From the NCBI GenBank assembly GCA_002917075.1, contig NTMA01000005.1, positions 62,001 through 126,000 on the forward strand: 64,000 nt of DNA. Direction: 5' to 3'. Below are positions 45,758 through 58,113 of the stretch, in pieces (within the stretch, counting starts at the first letter, position 1; every line of letters begins with the position of its first letter). The notes below the pieces were generated by a model. That model searched no databases. It saw only the letters and a program-made list of their open reading frames with translations, and was not told the origin of the DNA. The position numbers and the translations under genes were made by a program. This DNA is from Hawksworthiomyces lignivorus (lineage: Eukaryota; Ascomycota; Sordariomycetes; Ophiostomatales; Ophiostomataceae).

Positions 45758-47080
45758 TTAGAACAGCTCCCACATGGGCCGCGGCAGCAGGATGGGCCCG
45801 CTGCCTGGGCTCATTGCTTCTTCGCGCAGCGCGACATAGACGACCTTGCGGGCTGGCGAGCCCACGGTGGTCGACCGCGAGGTGAGGCCGTAGTAGTCAG
45901 AGATGGAATGAGTGAGCCAGCGCCTGCCAGTGTTAGCGATAAGAAAGAAAGACAGAGAGGGGACCCTCACAGCCAAAGCCGGTACGTACTTGAAAGAGCC
46001 GCTCTCGTCATCGCCGAGGGCATCGAAGACGATCCCGGCATCCACCTGCTGGTGATCCACCTCGCGGTGCGCCCGCTTCCACGACGCCTTGGCGCGGTCG
46101 GGCAGCATCCCGCGCCGGCCGACGAAGACGATCTCGTCCTCGTCGTCGGAGAAGAAGGTCGGGTCGTCGTCGTCGACGTCCTCGCCCTCTCCTTCTTCTC
46201 TTCCCTCCTTCTCTTTGTCGGCCTGGGCGGCGGCGGCGGCGGCGGCAGCGGCAGCATCTTCCTTGGCCGCCCGGGCGGCCTCTGCCGCGAGCACGAACTG
46301 CCGCACCGGCTCCTCCAGCACGCGCACCCACGTCTTCACGGCCGGCGTCTTCTTGGCGGCGGCCCGCAGCTTCCGCGTGACCATGCCAAAGGTGGTGGAG
46401 GCGGCGCTGCCCCCGGCCGCCCCGGCCGCCGCTGCGGAGATGACAACGCTCGTGCCCGACTGGTGCGCGACGATCTGCTTGCGCCGCAGCACGGCGGCCG
46501 CCGCGCGGGTCTCGTTGACGTGCTGCCGCAGGCCGCGGTCCCAGTACTGCGCGACGTGGTAGGGCAGGTTGTGGACCACAGGATGGGTCGGGTGGACCTC
46601 CCAGTCGCTGGGCAGTGGGGGCTGCGCGTTGGGGACGTGCATAAGGCGATCTGCAGGAAGACGAGAAGAAGGCTCTTTGTTAGAGGACTCGGATTCAATA
46701 CGCTTTTAATTTCTCCCAGCTCACGGAGGCAAGGAGAGGGAAGTTGGGGAGCGACGGAGAGAGAAAGAGAGGGAAGGGGGTCGTGTCCCACCATTCTCCC
46801 AGCGCCGGCGCTGCCGGCTGCCTTCCTTGCCCTTCAGAAGCGCCTCGCGCCGGCGCTGGCTGTCGCGGCGGGAAGGCGGACGGCGCGGCGGCGTGGCGTT
46901 TTCGTCACCGCCAGCCGGATGGTCAGGGCCGAACGAGGCAACTTTCTTGCGCTGGGCTACCTCGTCGATGGGGATAGCAAGCGGAACCCCTCCGGTGCCC
47001 CGTGCATTAGGGGAGACGCCGAGGTTCTCGAGGACGGTGCGGGCCCAGTCCTCTGTTCTGTCCAGTATCGTCTGCTCCAT
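45758..47080 (-). CDS. R3H-domain protein with R3H-associated N-terminal domain
   Basis: Exons 47080-46792, 46650-45990 and 45923-45758 (introns 141 and 66 nt) give 371 residues. The N-terminal part matches the R3H-associated domain: VPLAIPIDEVAQRKKVASFG, RRDSQRRREALLKGKEGSRQ, then HPVVHNLPYHVAQYWDRGLR. A low-complexity centre has an Ala run and an acidic stretch (DVDDDDPTFFSDDEDE). The last exon completes KRWLTHSISDYYGLTSRS, the R3H signature that binds single-stranded nucleic acid. The donor GTACGT and acceptor CTGGCAG restore SFKRWL exactly, so the third exon is well supported. A role in RNA or DNA binding is inferred from the domain. It is divergent from DDB1 with a shared promoter region of about 700 nt. 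Confidence 0.88.
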
Positions 47081-47777
47081 TTTTGGTTGGCCAGGCTTCT
47101 GTGCTGTTTCCTCCTTATTCGATAGCCCTCCCTCTGGCCCTCTAATTCTATTGATCGCTGAGATAAGAGGGTAAATGTGATGGATGTCTGGGTATGGCGC
47201 TGATCCAGCCGGAATCTCCAGGGATCTAATCTAAGTACTGCTAACACAGCAGGCTGTAAGCAGCGTACAGCCAATTGAGTCACCAGGCTCCAGGCAGCAC
47301 GCTGAGGGGCTGCATGTTAGTGGCTCGCGTAGAGATATGCGTTAAAGCGTTAATTGATTTTTGCGTAATCGTATATGCGTTTGCCCGCCAAACTGTCCAC
47401 GGTCAATGGCCAAATTGCGGGGGAAAAACAGGGCAGGAACGACTGGCGACTGGCTGCGTCGCGCTTTCCCTTATCACCTAATCATCTTTCTTAAATGGTG
47501 AGAAAGCTCCCAAGCTCGCCCGAAACCGCAACCTGGAACGCTTTAACTCCGGCATAACTAATTACATACTAAATTGTATTTATCAGTTGGCCTGGCCAGC
47601 TTCGATTTCCTGTGTATTACAATTCTGACCTTCGTCTTGGCTGCGTGACCATCGTCAACTCGCTCTACTCTGTTTCTAGCGAAGATTTATATTTTATTTC
47701 TGTTCCTGTTCATATCTTTCATTTATTGTACATCTTATGGTTCTTGCTTCTGCGTCTCTTTCCCTTCGTACCTCGCG
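47081..47777. other. Divergent promoter region, R3H gene / DDB1
   Basis: Shared upstream region. CT-rich just before the DDB1 start (47600-47770). No other feature seen. Confidence 0.5.
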
Positions 47778-50700
47778 ATGGCCTACATCGCACCCATCCA
47801 CCGCCCCAGCAGCGTCCGGCACGCTCGGCGGATAAAGCTGTTCTCGTCCGACGAGGAGAGCATAGTATTGGCGTGAGACTCTTCCTGTTGTTTCTGGCTG
47901 TCTCATTTGCTTTGGTTGTGTCTTCTCTGCCCCGCTAACCCCAAGCCTGTATAGGAAAGCGAACCGTATCGAGATTTGGAGGTTTACAGAGCAAGATGAG
48001 CTCAGCTTCTTCCACTCGCAGAGGATATATGGCACGGTCAGCATGCTCGAGACGCTGCAGCCTAAGGACTCCGATACTGAGCTCCTCTTTGTCGGCACCG
48101 ACCGCTTCGACTACTTCACGCTGGCCTGGGACCCCGCACGGCGATGTCTCGAGACAGTCGACAACTTCCGCGACGAGAACGAGAAGCACCTCCGCGATTC
48201 GCAGAGCCAGGACCGCTGTCTTGTCGACCCGTCTGGCCGCTACATGGCGCTGCTGCTGTGGGAAGGCGTGCTGTCGGTGCTGCGCATGAAGTCACGCCGG
48301 GACAAGGCGCGCAATCTAGAGTGGATGGACCAAGTACGGCTCTCGGAGCTTTTTGTCAAGGCCTGCACGTTCCTGTACTCGGAGACGGGCCATCCGCGGA
48401 TCGCCTTTCTCTACCAGAGCCTGTCAGACCGCCGTGATACGAAGCTGTCGTCCTATCGTCTCACGTCAGACGACCGCGACAGCATCGCCTCCCGCTTCGA
48501 CGCGACCCGCGACCGCGAGCTCGACCTGGATATCGACGACGCTGGCGCCGCCATGCTCATCCCTGTCGAGAAGGTCGAGAGCGAAAAGCGCCACAACGTG
48601 CGCAACACAGCCGCCGCAAAGGCCCATCTCGGCGGCCTGCTGGTCGTCGGCGAGACGCGCCTGCTCTATATCGACGACACCACCAAGGCCACCGTCGAGG
48701 TCGCGCTGCGAGCGCCAGCCATCTTTGTCGCATGGGCTCGCTATGACGCCACCCACTACTTGCTAGGTGACGACTACGGCGTGCTGCGGCTGCTGACCAT
48801 CCTGACGAACGGCACCGAGGTCACTGGCTTGGATGTTAGGCCCATCGGCAAGACCTCGCGGCCGTCCTGCCTCGTCTACGTCGAGGCCAACAGCATGCTC
48901 TTCGTGGGCTCGCACAACGGCGACTCGCAACTGTTCCGGATCGACCTGAACGCAGAGGGTCAGGCTGACGCGGCAACTGACGCGGACAACGACAACAACG
49001 ACTGCACCGAGGGTCCCACGTACTGTCGGCTGGTGCAAGTCATGCCCAACATCGGACCCATTCTCGACTTTGCCGTCATGGACATGGGCAACCGCGAGGA
49101 CGACAGTCAGCTGGCAAACGAGTACACGTCGGGCCAGGCGCGCATCGTCACCGGCAGCGGCGCACACAAGGACGGCAGCCTCCGCAGCGTCCGCAGCGGC
49201 GTCGGTCTGGAAGACGTGGGCGTCCTGAGCGAGTTCGATAATGTGCGCTCGCTCTTCTCTCTCCGGCTGCGCAGCACGACACCTGCCGCAAACGTGGACA
49301 CCCTTGTAGTGTCCCTACTGACGGAGACGCGCGCCTTCGTGTTCGACCGCGAAGGCAGCATCGAAGAGGTCGACAGCATCCCCGGTCTGAGCCTCGGGCA
49401 AGAAACGCTGTGGGCAGCCAACCTTGGCGCGCCTGGTAGCAATCGGATTCTCCAGGTCACGGCAGATGCGGTGACGATTGTTGAGGCAGACAGCGGCGTT
49501 ACCGTGGCCTCCTGGGCGCCGCCGGCGGGCCAGACCATCACGAGCGCGTCGGCCAACGACCGATGGGCGCTGCTCTCTGTGGACGGAAAGCTGCTAGTGT
49601 CGCTGAATCTCGAAAAAGACTTGGCGGTGGCGGCGGAGAAGGACTTTGGCGCAGACCAGATCGCCTGCATCCACGCTGCGCCGCAGCTCCTCGACACAGG
49701 CGTCGTCGGCACGTGGACAGCAGGCGCGATCACGGTTGTGGATCTGCCCACACTGCAGCCGACCCAGACGAGCGAGTCGGTGCGGCACAAGGAGGACAAT
49801 GCGTCCGTGCCGAGGAGGATCGCGCTGGTGCAGGTCTTGCCGCCCGAGGTGGCCGGGCCGACGCTCTTCGTGGCCATGGACGACGGAACGGTTGTGACGT
49901 TTGGCGTCTCGTCGGACGACAAGACTCTGCTGTCTAGGAAGAGCGTCGTGCTGGGCTCGCGGCACGCCAACCTGCACCTGCTGCCGCAGACGAACGGCAC
50001 CTACAACGTGTTTGCTACGACGGAGCACCCCAGCCTGATCTACGGCTCGGAGGGCAGGATCATCTACGCGGCGGTGACAGCCCTGGATGCCAACATTGTG
50101 TGCCCCTTTGACGCCGAGGCGTTCCCTGGCACGATTGCCGTTGCCACGCAGGCAGAGGTCAAACTGGCGCGCCCGGACGCCGAGAAGCAGGCGCACGTCC
50201 AGACCGTGCCCATGGGCGCCTCCATCCGGAGGATCGCCTACTCGCCAGTCGAGCGGGTGTTCGCCCTGGGCTGCATCGCCCGCGAGATTTCCAAGGGCAG
50301 GGAGATTGTGACCTGCTCCGTTCAGCTGGTGGACGAGATTCTCTTCCAGCCGCTGGGCAAGCCCCTCAAGCTGGATGCGGACCGGAGAGAGCTGGTCGAG
50401 TGCGTGATACGGGCCGAGCTGCCGGACGCGCAGGGAATGCCGGCCGAGCGGTTCCTGGTGGGAACCAGCTATCTCACAAATCCAGAGGACGACGCAGACG
50501 CAGACGACAACTCTATGGGCCGTCTGATCGTCGTGGGCGTCGACACGAACCGGGGACCGTATATTATCGCGGCGCACCGCATGCGCGGCCCGTGCCGCTG
50601 CCTGGCTGTCCTGGACGATATGATCGTGCTGGGGCTCAGCAAGACGGTGATCCTGGCGAAGCACACCGAGACGTCGGACATGTCCGGGAAGCTGCGCAAG

Positions 50701-51541
50701 ATCGCATCGTACCGGACGGCGACGTACGTCGTCGACCTGGCCGTGCAGGGCAACCTGATTGCCGTCGGCGACTTGATGAAATCGACGGCCATTGTCGAGT
50801 ACGTGCCGCCGGCCCCCGTCGAGTGCGACAAGAGCAAGGGCGGCAGGGGAGGGGGAGGGGACGATGCGGACGCGGCGGCAGCCGCCCTGACCAAGCCGGC
50901 GCTGGTGGGGCGGGCGCGGAACTACCAGGCCAGCTGGGCCACCGCCGTGTGTCCGATCGCCGACGAGACCTGGCTCGAGGCCGACGCCCAGGGCAACCTG
51001 TCGGTCCTCGAGCGGAACGTCGACGGCGTGACGGACGAGGACCGGCGGCGGCTGCGGTCGACGAGCGACATGAACCTGGGCGAGATGGTGAACCGCATCC
51101 GGCCCATCGCCGTGGAGACCAGCCCGAACGCCATGGTCCATCCCAAGGCGTTCTTGGCCACGGTACGTTTTATCTTTTTTTTTTTTTTTTTTGGTCTTTT
51201 GACCGACTTTCTCGGGGTTTACTGACGGCTTTATGATACAGGTCGAGGGATCCATCTACATGTTTGGAACGGTGGCAGCCAATGCCCAGGACATGCTGAT
51301 GCGGCTGCAGGCCAAGCTGGAGGCGACCGTCCAGGGGCTCGGCAACACCACCTTCTCGTCCTACCGCGGCTTCCGCAATGAAGAGCGCGAGGCGGGCGAG
51401 CCCAACCGGTTCCTAGACGGCGAGATGCTGGAGAGGTTCCTGGATTTGGACGAGGGGCTACAGAAGGAGGTCGCCCAGGGATTAGGGCCCAGCGTAGAGG
51501 ACTTGCGCAACAGCATTGAGGAGCTCAAGCGACTGCATTAG
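47778..51541 (+). CDS. DDB1: DDB1 homologue (CUL4 ligase adaptor)
   Basis: Exons 47778-47872, 47955-51162 and 51242-51541 (introns 82 and 79 nt) give 1,200 residues, close to the usual DDB1 length. The N-terminus MAYIAPIHRPSSVRHARRIK and SIVLAKANRIEIW, rejoined across intron 1, mark the first beta-propeller. The body has DDB1 landmarks such as LFVGTDRFDYFTLAWD, LLLWEGVLSVL, GGLLVVGETRLLYID, FVGSHNGDSQLFRI and PNIGPILDFAVMD, and the C-terminal propeller/helical part ends TVEGSIYMFGTV then VEDLRNSIEELKRLH. DDB1 links substrate receptors to cullin-4; in Neurospora (as dim-8) it is also needed for H3K9 methylation and DNA methylation. A Lys/Gly-rich insert (SKGGRGGGGDDADAAA) and an acidic loop are species-specific additions. 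Intron 2 contains an 18-base T run right after the donor. Confidence 0.95.
51175..51192 (+). repeat. 18-base poly-T in DDB1 intron 2
   Basis: Homopolymer starting 12 nt after the GTACGT donor, entirely intronic. Confidence 0.85.
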
Positions 51542-52284
51542 GATTCATGTCAAGCCTCTTTTATTTTGGCGTTTTGCCTTCTTGTTTTCGAATGAGAGAT
51601 GCAGCCGCTATCGTTGCATGCCGTAGATAGATCATAAAGAACAATAAATAATGTAAATCATGACATTTTTTTGACGACTTTTTCCTGCTGTTAGTTGCTA
51701 GTACTGCTTTTACTGCTTTTGCTGCGTTTACAACGTTTACAACTTCTACTGTGTTTGCAGCTTTTTGTAGCTTTTTGCTGTAAGCTGTTGGCACTATATC
51801 TCGGGCGTGCGGATTTCCTATTATGCTGTGGGATTTCTTAGATGCTTTTCCGTTGGCGTACGTAATATGGCGTATTACTCGTAGTCTCGGGCAGTACCGG
51901 AAAACAGCGACACCTTGTTTAGATCCACTCGGAAACAGCCAATGGGCGGGGCGCAATTTCCATTTTTTCTGCCTGAGGCCGCAGCGTGTTTTGGCCTTGT
52001 GGCTCCAGCCGAGAGCGAGAGCGAATTCCCCAATGAGCTCCTAGGGAAAGAAGAAGTGCGCAGAGAGAGGGAGAGAGCGGAAAAAAATACGACTAGGAAA
52101 AAACCTCAGGTCATGGTCCCACGAGCTTGCTTACCTCCATTGAAAACCACCACCCAATTGACCACGCTCTCCCCTCCCATCGAAGACGACGACGACTGAC
52201 TGACAATCGAACTTGTCGTCTCCTCTCCTCTCCTTTTTTCTTTTTCCTGTTTGCTCCGCAATAGCACACTTCTCCCCAGAAACA
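51542..52284. other. Spacer, DDB1 to RIP1
   Basis: 3' flank of DDB1 and RIP1 promoter, CT-rich at 52200-52260. Short triplet-like repeats (ACTGCTTTTGCTGC..., 51690-51780) in the minus frame look like chance. No gene seen. Confidence 0.4.
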
Positions 52285-53301
52285 ATGGCCCCTCTGACGA
52301 CGGCCTCGCGGCTGCTGGCGCGGTCGGCTGCCCGGTGCTGCCAGCAGCAGTCGCCTGCCTCGACCTCCAAGGCCGCCGCCGCTGCCGTCTCTGCTTTCAG
52401 CACGTCTGCCGCCCGCCCCGACTCCGCCGCCTCGTCCGCCACCTTCAAGAGCCCCTTCCGCGGCACCTCCAAGGCCGACCAGGTGCCCAACTTCGGCCAC
52501 TACCTGTCCAAGAACTCCGGCAACGCCAATGCGCTGTTCGGCTACTTCATGGTCGGCACTCTGGGCGCCATCTCTGCTGCCGGCGCCAAGTCGACGATCC
52601 AGGGTACGTTTTATCTTTATTTACGGAGCGCGTGCGCCAGCGCGAGTGTGGTTTTACGATGGACGGACGACCAAGGAATGCGTCCCGGATAGAGGGGAGA
52701 GGGAGAGATAGACGCATGGGGAATGAACTAATGGACGACTGGCAATTCTATGGAGGCATTTAAATCTCGGGCAAAAAGCACACTGGTCTCCGTATGAAAG
52801 AGGGAAGGAAAAGTGGTCGTAGAAAATTGAGCCGAGGGCAGGCCCAAGTACGTTGTGCTAATCAATCCTTCTCTCACAGAGTTCCTCGTCAACATGAGCG
52901 CCTCTGCCGACGTCCTGGCCATGGCCAAGGTTGAGGTCGATCTCAACACGATTCCGGAGGGCAAGAACGTCATTATCAAGTGGCGCGGCAAGCCCGTGTT
53001 CATCCGCCACCGCACCGAGGCCGAGATTGCCGAGGCCAATGGTGTCAACATCCAGAGCCTGCGCGACCCCCAGGCTGACTCCGACCGCGTCAAGCGGCCC
53101 GAGTGGCTCGTCATGCTAGGCGTTTGCACCCATCTGGGTTGTGTGCCCATCGGCGAGGCCGGCGACTTCGGCGGCTGGTTCTGCCCCTGCCACGGTTCGC
53201 ACTACGACATCTCCGGTCGTATACGGAAGGGCCCCGCCCCACTGAACCTGGAGATCCCGGAGTACGACTTCCCCGAGGACACGATGCTCGTGATCGGTTA
53301 A
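52285..53301 (+). CDS. RIP1: Ubiquinol-cytochrome c reductase Rieske iron-sulfur protein
   Basis: Exons 52285-52603 and 52880-53301 give 246 residues. An Ala/Ser/Arg-rich mitochondrial presequence ([19 protein letters not shown]) precedes the single membrane anchor of about 40 residues ([19 protein letters not shown] continuing into the exon-2 start [20 protein letters not shown], the hinge). The Rieske cluster motifs are CTHLGC (Cys189, His191, Cys194) and CPCHGS (Cys208, Cys210, His211); the outer Cys and His residues hold the 2Fe-2S cluster and Cys194/Cys210 form the disulfide. It carries electrons from ubiquinol to cytochrome c1 in complex III. The intron, 276 nt, is the longest coding-region intron in the window. 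The start is the first ATG after a CT-rich leader. Confidence 0.95.
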
Positions 53302-56300
53302 AAGGGAGGTGCCGGAGCGCAGAGCGATGGGAGGCAAAGTGGATAGAGGGTGATAGACATTGGTCGTGGTAGTGAGGGGGAGAACACAAATAAACCGGAA
53401 CAAAAACCATCATACACAAAGAATGTACGAGTACATAACACACAAAGGGAAGGCTAGAAGAGTGGTTTTGGAGGGGCAGGCCAGGAGGAGAGCGCCAGAT
53501 GCTACTCTCTTTTTCTCTCTTCTTTTTTTTGTTGTGAGTGGTGGAAGTGTAGATATATGGACAGAAAAAGAACTAAAAACCTGCATTCATACTTTGACCG
53601 CTTATTTTCAGGATCTCGGAGAGGGGGCCATACTCAGCTCTGGATCATGGCCCTCTTTCTGTTTGAAGCTTATGTACGGCTTGAAACGAATGTTGAAGAT
53701 AAAAAAAAACCGCAAGCTAACTTAGGGCCTATAAGACTCACTATGTGATGTCTTAGGCTACGATGATGTGCCGGCGAACGATGAAGTGCCGGAGGATGAC
53801 GGTAGGCATCCGAGAACCGTGCTCTCCGGACGTAGGCGATCTATCCTTCACGCAGCATCGATATGTGCTCATGATGCTACCAAAGGCGTACCGTAGTCTG
53901 AAATTCACACCGGCAAAAGCGATAACTATGAACAAAAAAACAAAACAAAGCAGAGAAGATGCTTAGCAAGATCATCTCGGTCCAATCCAGGTAAAACAGC
54001 GCGCATCATGAGCCCAAGATAGAATCAGAGACAGATACACGTCAGCCCTAAGTTTAAACACGGAATCGCTCTTTTCATTCGTACAAATTAGAGCACGAAA
54101 ATAGAAAGACAAGAAGAGAGAAACGGAATCAAGCCTCGCCGAACCAGACAGCAATCCTCATATCGCGAGAGGCGCCAAGACGACACTGCGTACGTGCAGT
54201 CATACATACGATGACACAGGCGTGGAAGATGTTCAAAACAAGAGGAGACTTCAACCAGAAAATATTGAACCGGAAAACGACAGCCCCAGTTTTTATCATG
54301 CTTAAGTTGTTCGACATCCTACTGTCCCAGACTCTGGCGTGGTGCGCTTCCCACCGATTCCATAAAACGCAAAGCCGAAAGAGCAGTCCATTTTTGGGCA
54401 TGAGGATATGCCAGCCCAGCTGTTTTTCATGAACCTTTTTGGCCTTTTGGGGCTTTTCATTTTGATCCCTTATTTGTTTGCGTCTGATGGCCGCCATGAC
54501 TTCTGGCCATGATACGAGCCACACCTCACCATCGTCTGGTTGTGACTGTCTTTTTCTCCCCGCTTTGCACATTTGAGTTTCGGATTCGCAGATACTGGCC
54601 AAATTTGGTCGAAGCCAAGACCACGAGATGGCCGATCGTCATCCTTGCTATATGCAGGAAACCAAATATGATAATGAGCGGTGTAATAATGAAAGACCCC
54701 CTTGACTGTTTTACACGGGGACTCCATGATCCGCTCATGCCATTGCTCAATTGACCCCCAAATCGGTGGCCGTGGATCATAGAAGCCGAGTTGGGTCCCG
54801 GGGGGGGGGGGTATTCCAGAGCGTAAAGGCGAGAATTGCTGTCCAAAAAAAAAGAAGCAGATAATCCAATAATCCACCATGCATGGGCAATCCTTGCCTT
54901 TTTTTGTCTGTTGTTTCCATCTGCCTCTCTCATCTAGACCCCTTGTTTGAGAGATCAGCTAGATTTTCTTTCTAATGGTTTCTTCTTCTGCTCTGTTGGC
55001 GTTGCCTTGCACGAAGGATTTGTTCTTTTGAAACATGGATCGCACAATGGGATTCTTCTATTGCCATGTTCTCCATTGCAAAATCCCTCTGCTGTTACAC
55101 TCTTCACAGAAATACGACTATGCTTTTTCTAGATAGGAAGCGAGAATCCCCTAGTCTCCGGGAAACATTTCGCTAACGATGCCCGGTTTGAGGCTTCTGT
55201 GGTCTACCCATACTTTCTACATTTGTGTTTCCCTGCATTTCTTTTTTTTTCCTCTTCTTGTGAGATAGCCATGATGTATACTAGTCTGTGTCTGTTTGAC
55301 GCTTTTACCACCAGATCACCGGAGGCAAAAACAGAAATCTCGACATCTTGGCGTTTAAATGGCTTTCTCTGGCTCGGAATCCGCTGGCTGCGAATCTGTT
55401 TTGTTTGTTGAACTTCGCATGGTAAGCACGATTGTCGAGGACATTGGGGCCGAAGATCCACCAGCTTGCTAAATTTGATGTCGCGACCAAAAAGAGCAGT
55501 GGTCCCATGAGAATGTGGTTAAATGGATTTCTCTGCCCTGCATAGACGACATATTACGGTGTGAATAAAGATTGGAAAGAGACTATGCTTCGTTCAGCAG
55601 ATGGGCCAAACCGGGGTGCCTGCAAATATCTTGCATCTCATCTCGCTTCGTCTTGCTTCGTCTGATGTTGAAATTGTGTCTGAAGTGATCTGAGGTGGCT
55701 AATGTAAGAAGCACAGCAGACATAAGACACCGCAAAATAAACTACACCGGGTTTCGCTTCTTTGATCCTGGAGCAGGCGTATAGCAGGGAACAGCGTACG
55801 AGAAGCGGAAGACAAGCGAGACGATACCAGCACCATCCAAGCAGGGCGCCAGAAGCAGAGCCATCCAGTATCATGAGTTACATCAGTAGGTTCTCCCGAA
55901 ATGAGGTAAAAAAAAGAGCAGAAACGTGTCAAAGAAGTCCAATCGCAAATCGAGACATTTTCCAAGCATAATATGGGATATTCAAGGTTCAAGGGTAGTG
56001 TGCATACAATATATTGCCTCTTTTCGCCGTCATTTGCTGAGGACTTTGCAAAGTCTCATCCTCTTGTCAGAGGCATGCTGACGAGCAAACACAATGTGCC
56101 TGAAGAATTCTCCGAGTATCAGACAGCAAGAACGATGCAAGAAACTGAGAGCAATAGCAATAGCATACGTCAGAGAAGAGAGGCGCAGAAGGCAAAACAA
56201 CCAAGCGAAGCGCACCTTCTCTTACTGAGTTGTACAAGTATCAATATGCACCTGAGCCTACGCAAAGGGCTCTTATGTAAAACGCCCACCCCCCTGTCAC

Positions 56301-58113
56301 CTCCTTCCCGCTCTGGCGGTAAACATTAAATTCTGCATTATCTGATTGGCTGAATTTCCCAAACCCGCCTGCTTTACAACCTTCTTTTCGTTCTTCCTGC
56401 CATGCTTTTTTACAGTATTGCCGCTATTGCCTTTTGAGGCTCCGCTGGGCTGAGACGCCCCTTGTCCCATCGACAGTCTGATCGGATGCCTTCAGACAAC
56501 GGCACGTCGCCTCCCAATCCGATTCCAAAGACGGGCCAGAGAACTCCCGGCTGCTTCTTTTGACGTACATTGAAGGCCTCTCAGTTTAATTTTTTTATGC
56601 TGCGATTCAAGGCTTCATCTGCTGTTCGGCCGGAGAAGAAAGTCGTCTCAACAATGCCCTGGCTAGTCGTCGGAGAAACGCAACATATGTCTAGGCCCCT
56701 CCCAAAAATGTGCTGCAAATAGTGACTATCATCAAGGCGAATAAAATAGATGAAAGCAACTTGCATTTTTGGTGAAATCTCTTCATGATGTGATATGGTG
56801 GATGTTGATAGAAAACGATGAGCTCTCACGTTGTTATCCATGAGGCTCTTTTCTACTGGCGCTGCCTTGTTTTTTTATTGGCGTTACTTCGGGGGCGTTT
56901 GCTTCAGCAGTAGGGCCGCTTAGCGGCATGCCGGCCCGTGTGTCTGGGGTACATGTCACGGTATGGGCTGGTGCTCAGTCTAGGTTGTTTACAGACATAG
57001 CACCACCGAGCTCGTAAAAGCTGACGGGCAACCGCATATGTCATACGAACAGACGCTCCTGTCTCTCCCTCATACCCCTGTTACCCCAGTCGTCTGTTCC
57101 TTCCATCTGTTAAGCTGCGAGATGGTGGAGGGCTACGATCGTGGGAGGCATCGGGAGAAGATGCCTGGACTCCATCTCTTGGTCTCCTCGACACACACAG
57201 TTCCGTGCTCAATACACACCCCTGACGCTTCAGACAGCTGTCACTCTCAAGATGAGAAACACTCTCTGCCTGCGCACACCCATTCTACTCCACACACATC
57301 CACATATGCTTACGAGCCAGAAACGCCACGACCTTTTATTCGAACATTTCCACAGATGGCATGTCGTTCCGGACATCTTCCAAGCCGATGCATTCTTCCC
57401 CTTGCGTACTCTCCTTCCCACCAGCTATCACCCCTGTCCAATCTCCCCGACCTTCTTATGTCGACTCTTGTGTGGACTTTACTCGACCCTCCTTGTCGTC
57501 ATGTCGATGCCTGCCCATCATGATCTACGGTACGAAGTCTCTTAGCAAGGGGCAAATGATCCATGCTATACACGTATTTGCCTCTCCGTATACCTCAGCA
57601 TGAGACGGGTCCCGAAGAGAGCAGGAGAAAGAACTGTGCGCGCGTACACATGTGTACGTGTGCTCCCTGCGAGGCGGAATACTACAATGCGATGTTTGAA
57701 TCCGCTGCCCATTGCCCATGCTTGCTCTCGACCCTGTCATCTGGTCTGTTAGACTCTTTTGTTGTTCCAGCCTAATATGTCACGAATTATCTCGACCCCC
57801 CTCCTCTCCTGATTGTCCCTCTGGGCTCTTGTCCCCATCACCGACTTCACGCCCTACATATAATCTTGGATCTGCAACTTTCTTTTGAGCTTTTGTTTTC
57901 CTTTTCTCTCTCTTCTTTTGCTCAGTCCTTTACTCAACAATCCCATTCTTTCTTTTTGTACGCTTTCTTTCATTTCTATAGTTCTGTGAACTTTCCCATT
58001 CTCTACACTCTTTTTAAATTTGTAATTTATTTTATTTTCAAGGCCGGGCCTCTCTTTTTATTTGTTTTACTACTTGTTGAGTATCGAACACCTTTCGTTA
58101 TCTTTTTATCACA
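53302..58113. other. 4.8-kb gene-poor region
   Basis: No gene supported. It contains a 12-base G run (54800-54811), unconvincing open frames at 54129-54933 (-), 55973-56329 (+) and 57038-57545 (+), and, from 57840 to 58113, a CATATAAT box followed by a long CT-rich leader, typical of highly expressed fungal promoters, for the wall-protein gene. Confidence 0.4.
57856..58113 (+). promoter_or_regulatory. TATA-like box and CT-rich leader
   Basis: ACATATAATC near 57857 is followed by nearly continuous C/T sequence (57870-58060) up to the start codon context ATCACAATGAAG. In filamentous fungi CT-rich leaders accompany strong transcription. The transcription start itself is not mapped. Confidence 0.4.

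Noticed and set aside
45734..47125. 463-codon open frame antisense to the R3H gene
   Set aside because: Low-complexity shadow covering the exons and introns of a well-supported gene.
49594..51255. 553-codon open frame antisense to DDB1
   Set aside because: It mirrors the GC-rich third positions of the DDB1 exon, runs through the DDB1 intron and has no recognisable domain.
57038..57545. Two overlapping open frames upstream of the wall-protein gene
   Set aside because: Ser/Pro/His/Thr-rich readings of a C-rich promoter region; no signal peptide or domain.
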